From: Clostridia bacterium
GTDB lineage: Bacteria > Bacillota > Clostridia > Christensenellales > Pumilibacteraceae
Direction: 5' to 3'
Assembly: GCA_017500845.1 (NCBI GenBank)
Contig: JAFVXY010000007.1
Coordinates: 62,001-126,000, forward strand
DNA length: 64,000 bases
Positions within the stretch are counted from its first letter, which is position 1. The number at the start of each line of letters is the position of its first letter. The notes under the pieces were generated by a model. The model ran no database searches. It had not been told where the DNA came from and saw nothing but the letters and a program-made list of their open reading frames with translations. Shown piece after piece: positions 63,881 through 64,000 of this stretch. A program made the position numbers and the translations under genes.

Positions 63881-63959
63881 GTGGTCAAAGAAGGCAATAT
63901 ACGCCCATCAAGTGGTCAAAACAATCAAAAAAATAAGAAAATTTTAAATTAAGTGGTCA
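63881..63959 (+). repeat. Three spaced copies of GTGGTCA upstream of a promoter
   Basis: GTGGTCA at 63881, 63912 and 63953; starts are 31 and 41 nt apart, close to whole helical turns. The last copy ends 8 nt before the -35 box at 63967. A partial GTGGTT follows at 63963. Confidence 0.6.
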
Positions 63960-63966
63960 TATGTGG

Positions 63967-63995
63967 TTGACAAGACGTAGTTTGTGTGTTATTAT
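63967..63995 (+). promoter_or_regulatory. Strong promoter of the next gene (outside window)
   Basis: TTGACA (63967-63972), 17 nt, TATTAT (63990-63995) with TGT before it (extended -10). Confidence 0.82.
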
Positions 63996-64000
63996 ATATT

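Overview
The window is a 64 kb piece of a chromosome from an anaerobic, probably endospore-forming Bacillota (class Clostridia). The evidence is a full-length sporulation sigma-K gene, an NAD-linked multimeric [FeFe]-hydrogenase operon, pyruvate:ferredoxin oxidoreductase, ClpQ/ClpY-type HslVU, RNase J, a TrmR/TrhP pair, a YwlE-type arginine phosphatase, Bacillus-like MazEF, Shine-Dalgarno sites of the AGGAGG type, and sigma-A promoters that nearly always have a 17-nt spacer. Base composition is moderate in the core and visibly AT-richer in a few accessory genes. I cannot assign a genus; an uncultured gut-type clostridial lineage is likely.

Layout. 1-10.9 kb: DNA processing and translation operon (comM, dprA, topA, trmFO, hslV, hslU, hisS, glyA). 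11-19 kb: a giant cyclic beta-glucan synthase-like protein and a SPOR-like membrane protein. 19.1-23.7 kb: four-gene electron-bifurcating-type [FeFe]-hydrogenase operon whose second subunit has lost its iron-sulfur ligands. 23.8-25.1 kb: acyl-ACP thioesterase and GNAT. 25.1-27.5 kb: a strong promoter, a stem-closed structured RNA, a terminator, and then a BspA-type leucine-rich-repeat lipoprotein. 27.5-28.2 kb: nested palindromic and tandem repeats whose ends match the 3' part of the adjacent tRNA-Glu. 28.3-35 kb: sugar nucleotidyltransferase, RNase J, trmR, trhP, a membrane-bound XRE regulator and sigK. 35.1-36.1 kb: RNase P RNA and mazEF. 36.2-40.1 kb: malQ, an SDR/zinc-ribbon fusion and a flavodoxin/ferredoxin protein. 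40.1-45.2 kb: transglutaminase-like lipoprotein and a LemA two-gene unit. 45.3-52.7 kb: PFOR, a gate-domain membrane protein, a zinc-ribbon protein and an M3 peptidase. 52.9-56.4 kb: tRNA-Leu followed by a small AT-rich island (OLD-family nuclease, and a zinc-ribbon/FxLYD envelope protein with a second stem-closed leader RNA), ended by a tRNA-Leu-like 3' fragment. 56.5-64 kb: cation/proton antiporter, small membrane proteins, the sua5-ywlE-rpiB cluster, groESL and dCMP deaminase.

How it works together. PFOR makes acetyl-CoA and reduced ferredoxin from pyruvate; the hydrogenase complex can use reduced ferredoxin with NADH to make H2. MalQ and the glucan synthase point to glucan metabolism. HslVU, GroESL and an arginine phosphatase handle protein quality.

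Most unusual points: (i) two unrelated-sequence leader RNAs (about 25152-25315 on + and 55951-56162 on -) with the same plan: predicted transcription start exactly at the first base of a long stem that pairs the 5' end with a distal segment, then an intrinsic terminator, then the ribosome site of an envelope protein gene; (ii) several genes whose ATG coincides with the predicted transcription start (leaderless mRNAs); (iii) the tRNA-Glu-derived repeat blocks; (iv) the tRNA-Leu island with an OLD nuclease and no integrase. All functional statements come from reading motifs by eye; no search or folding program was run.
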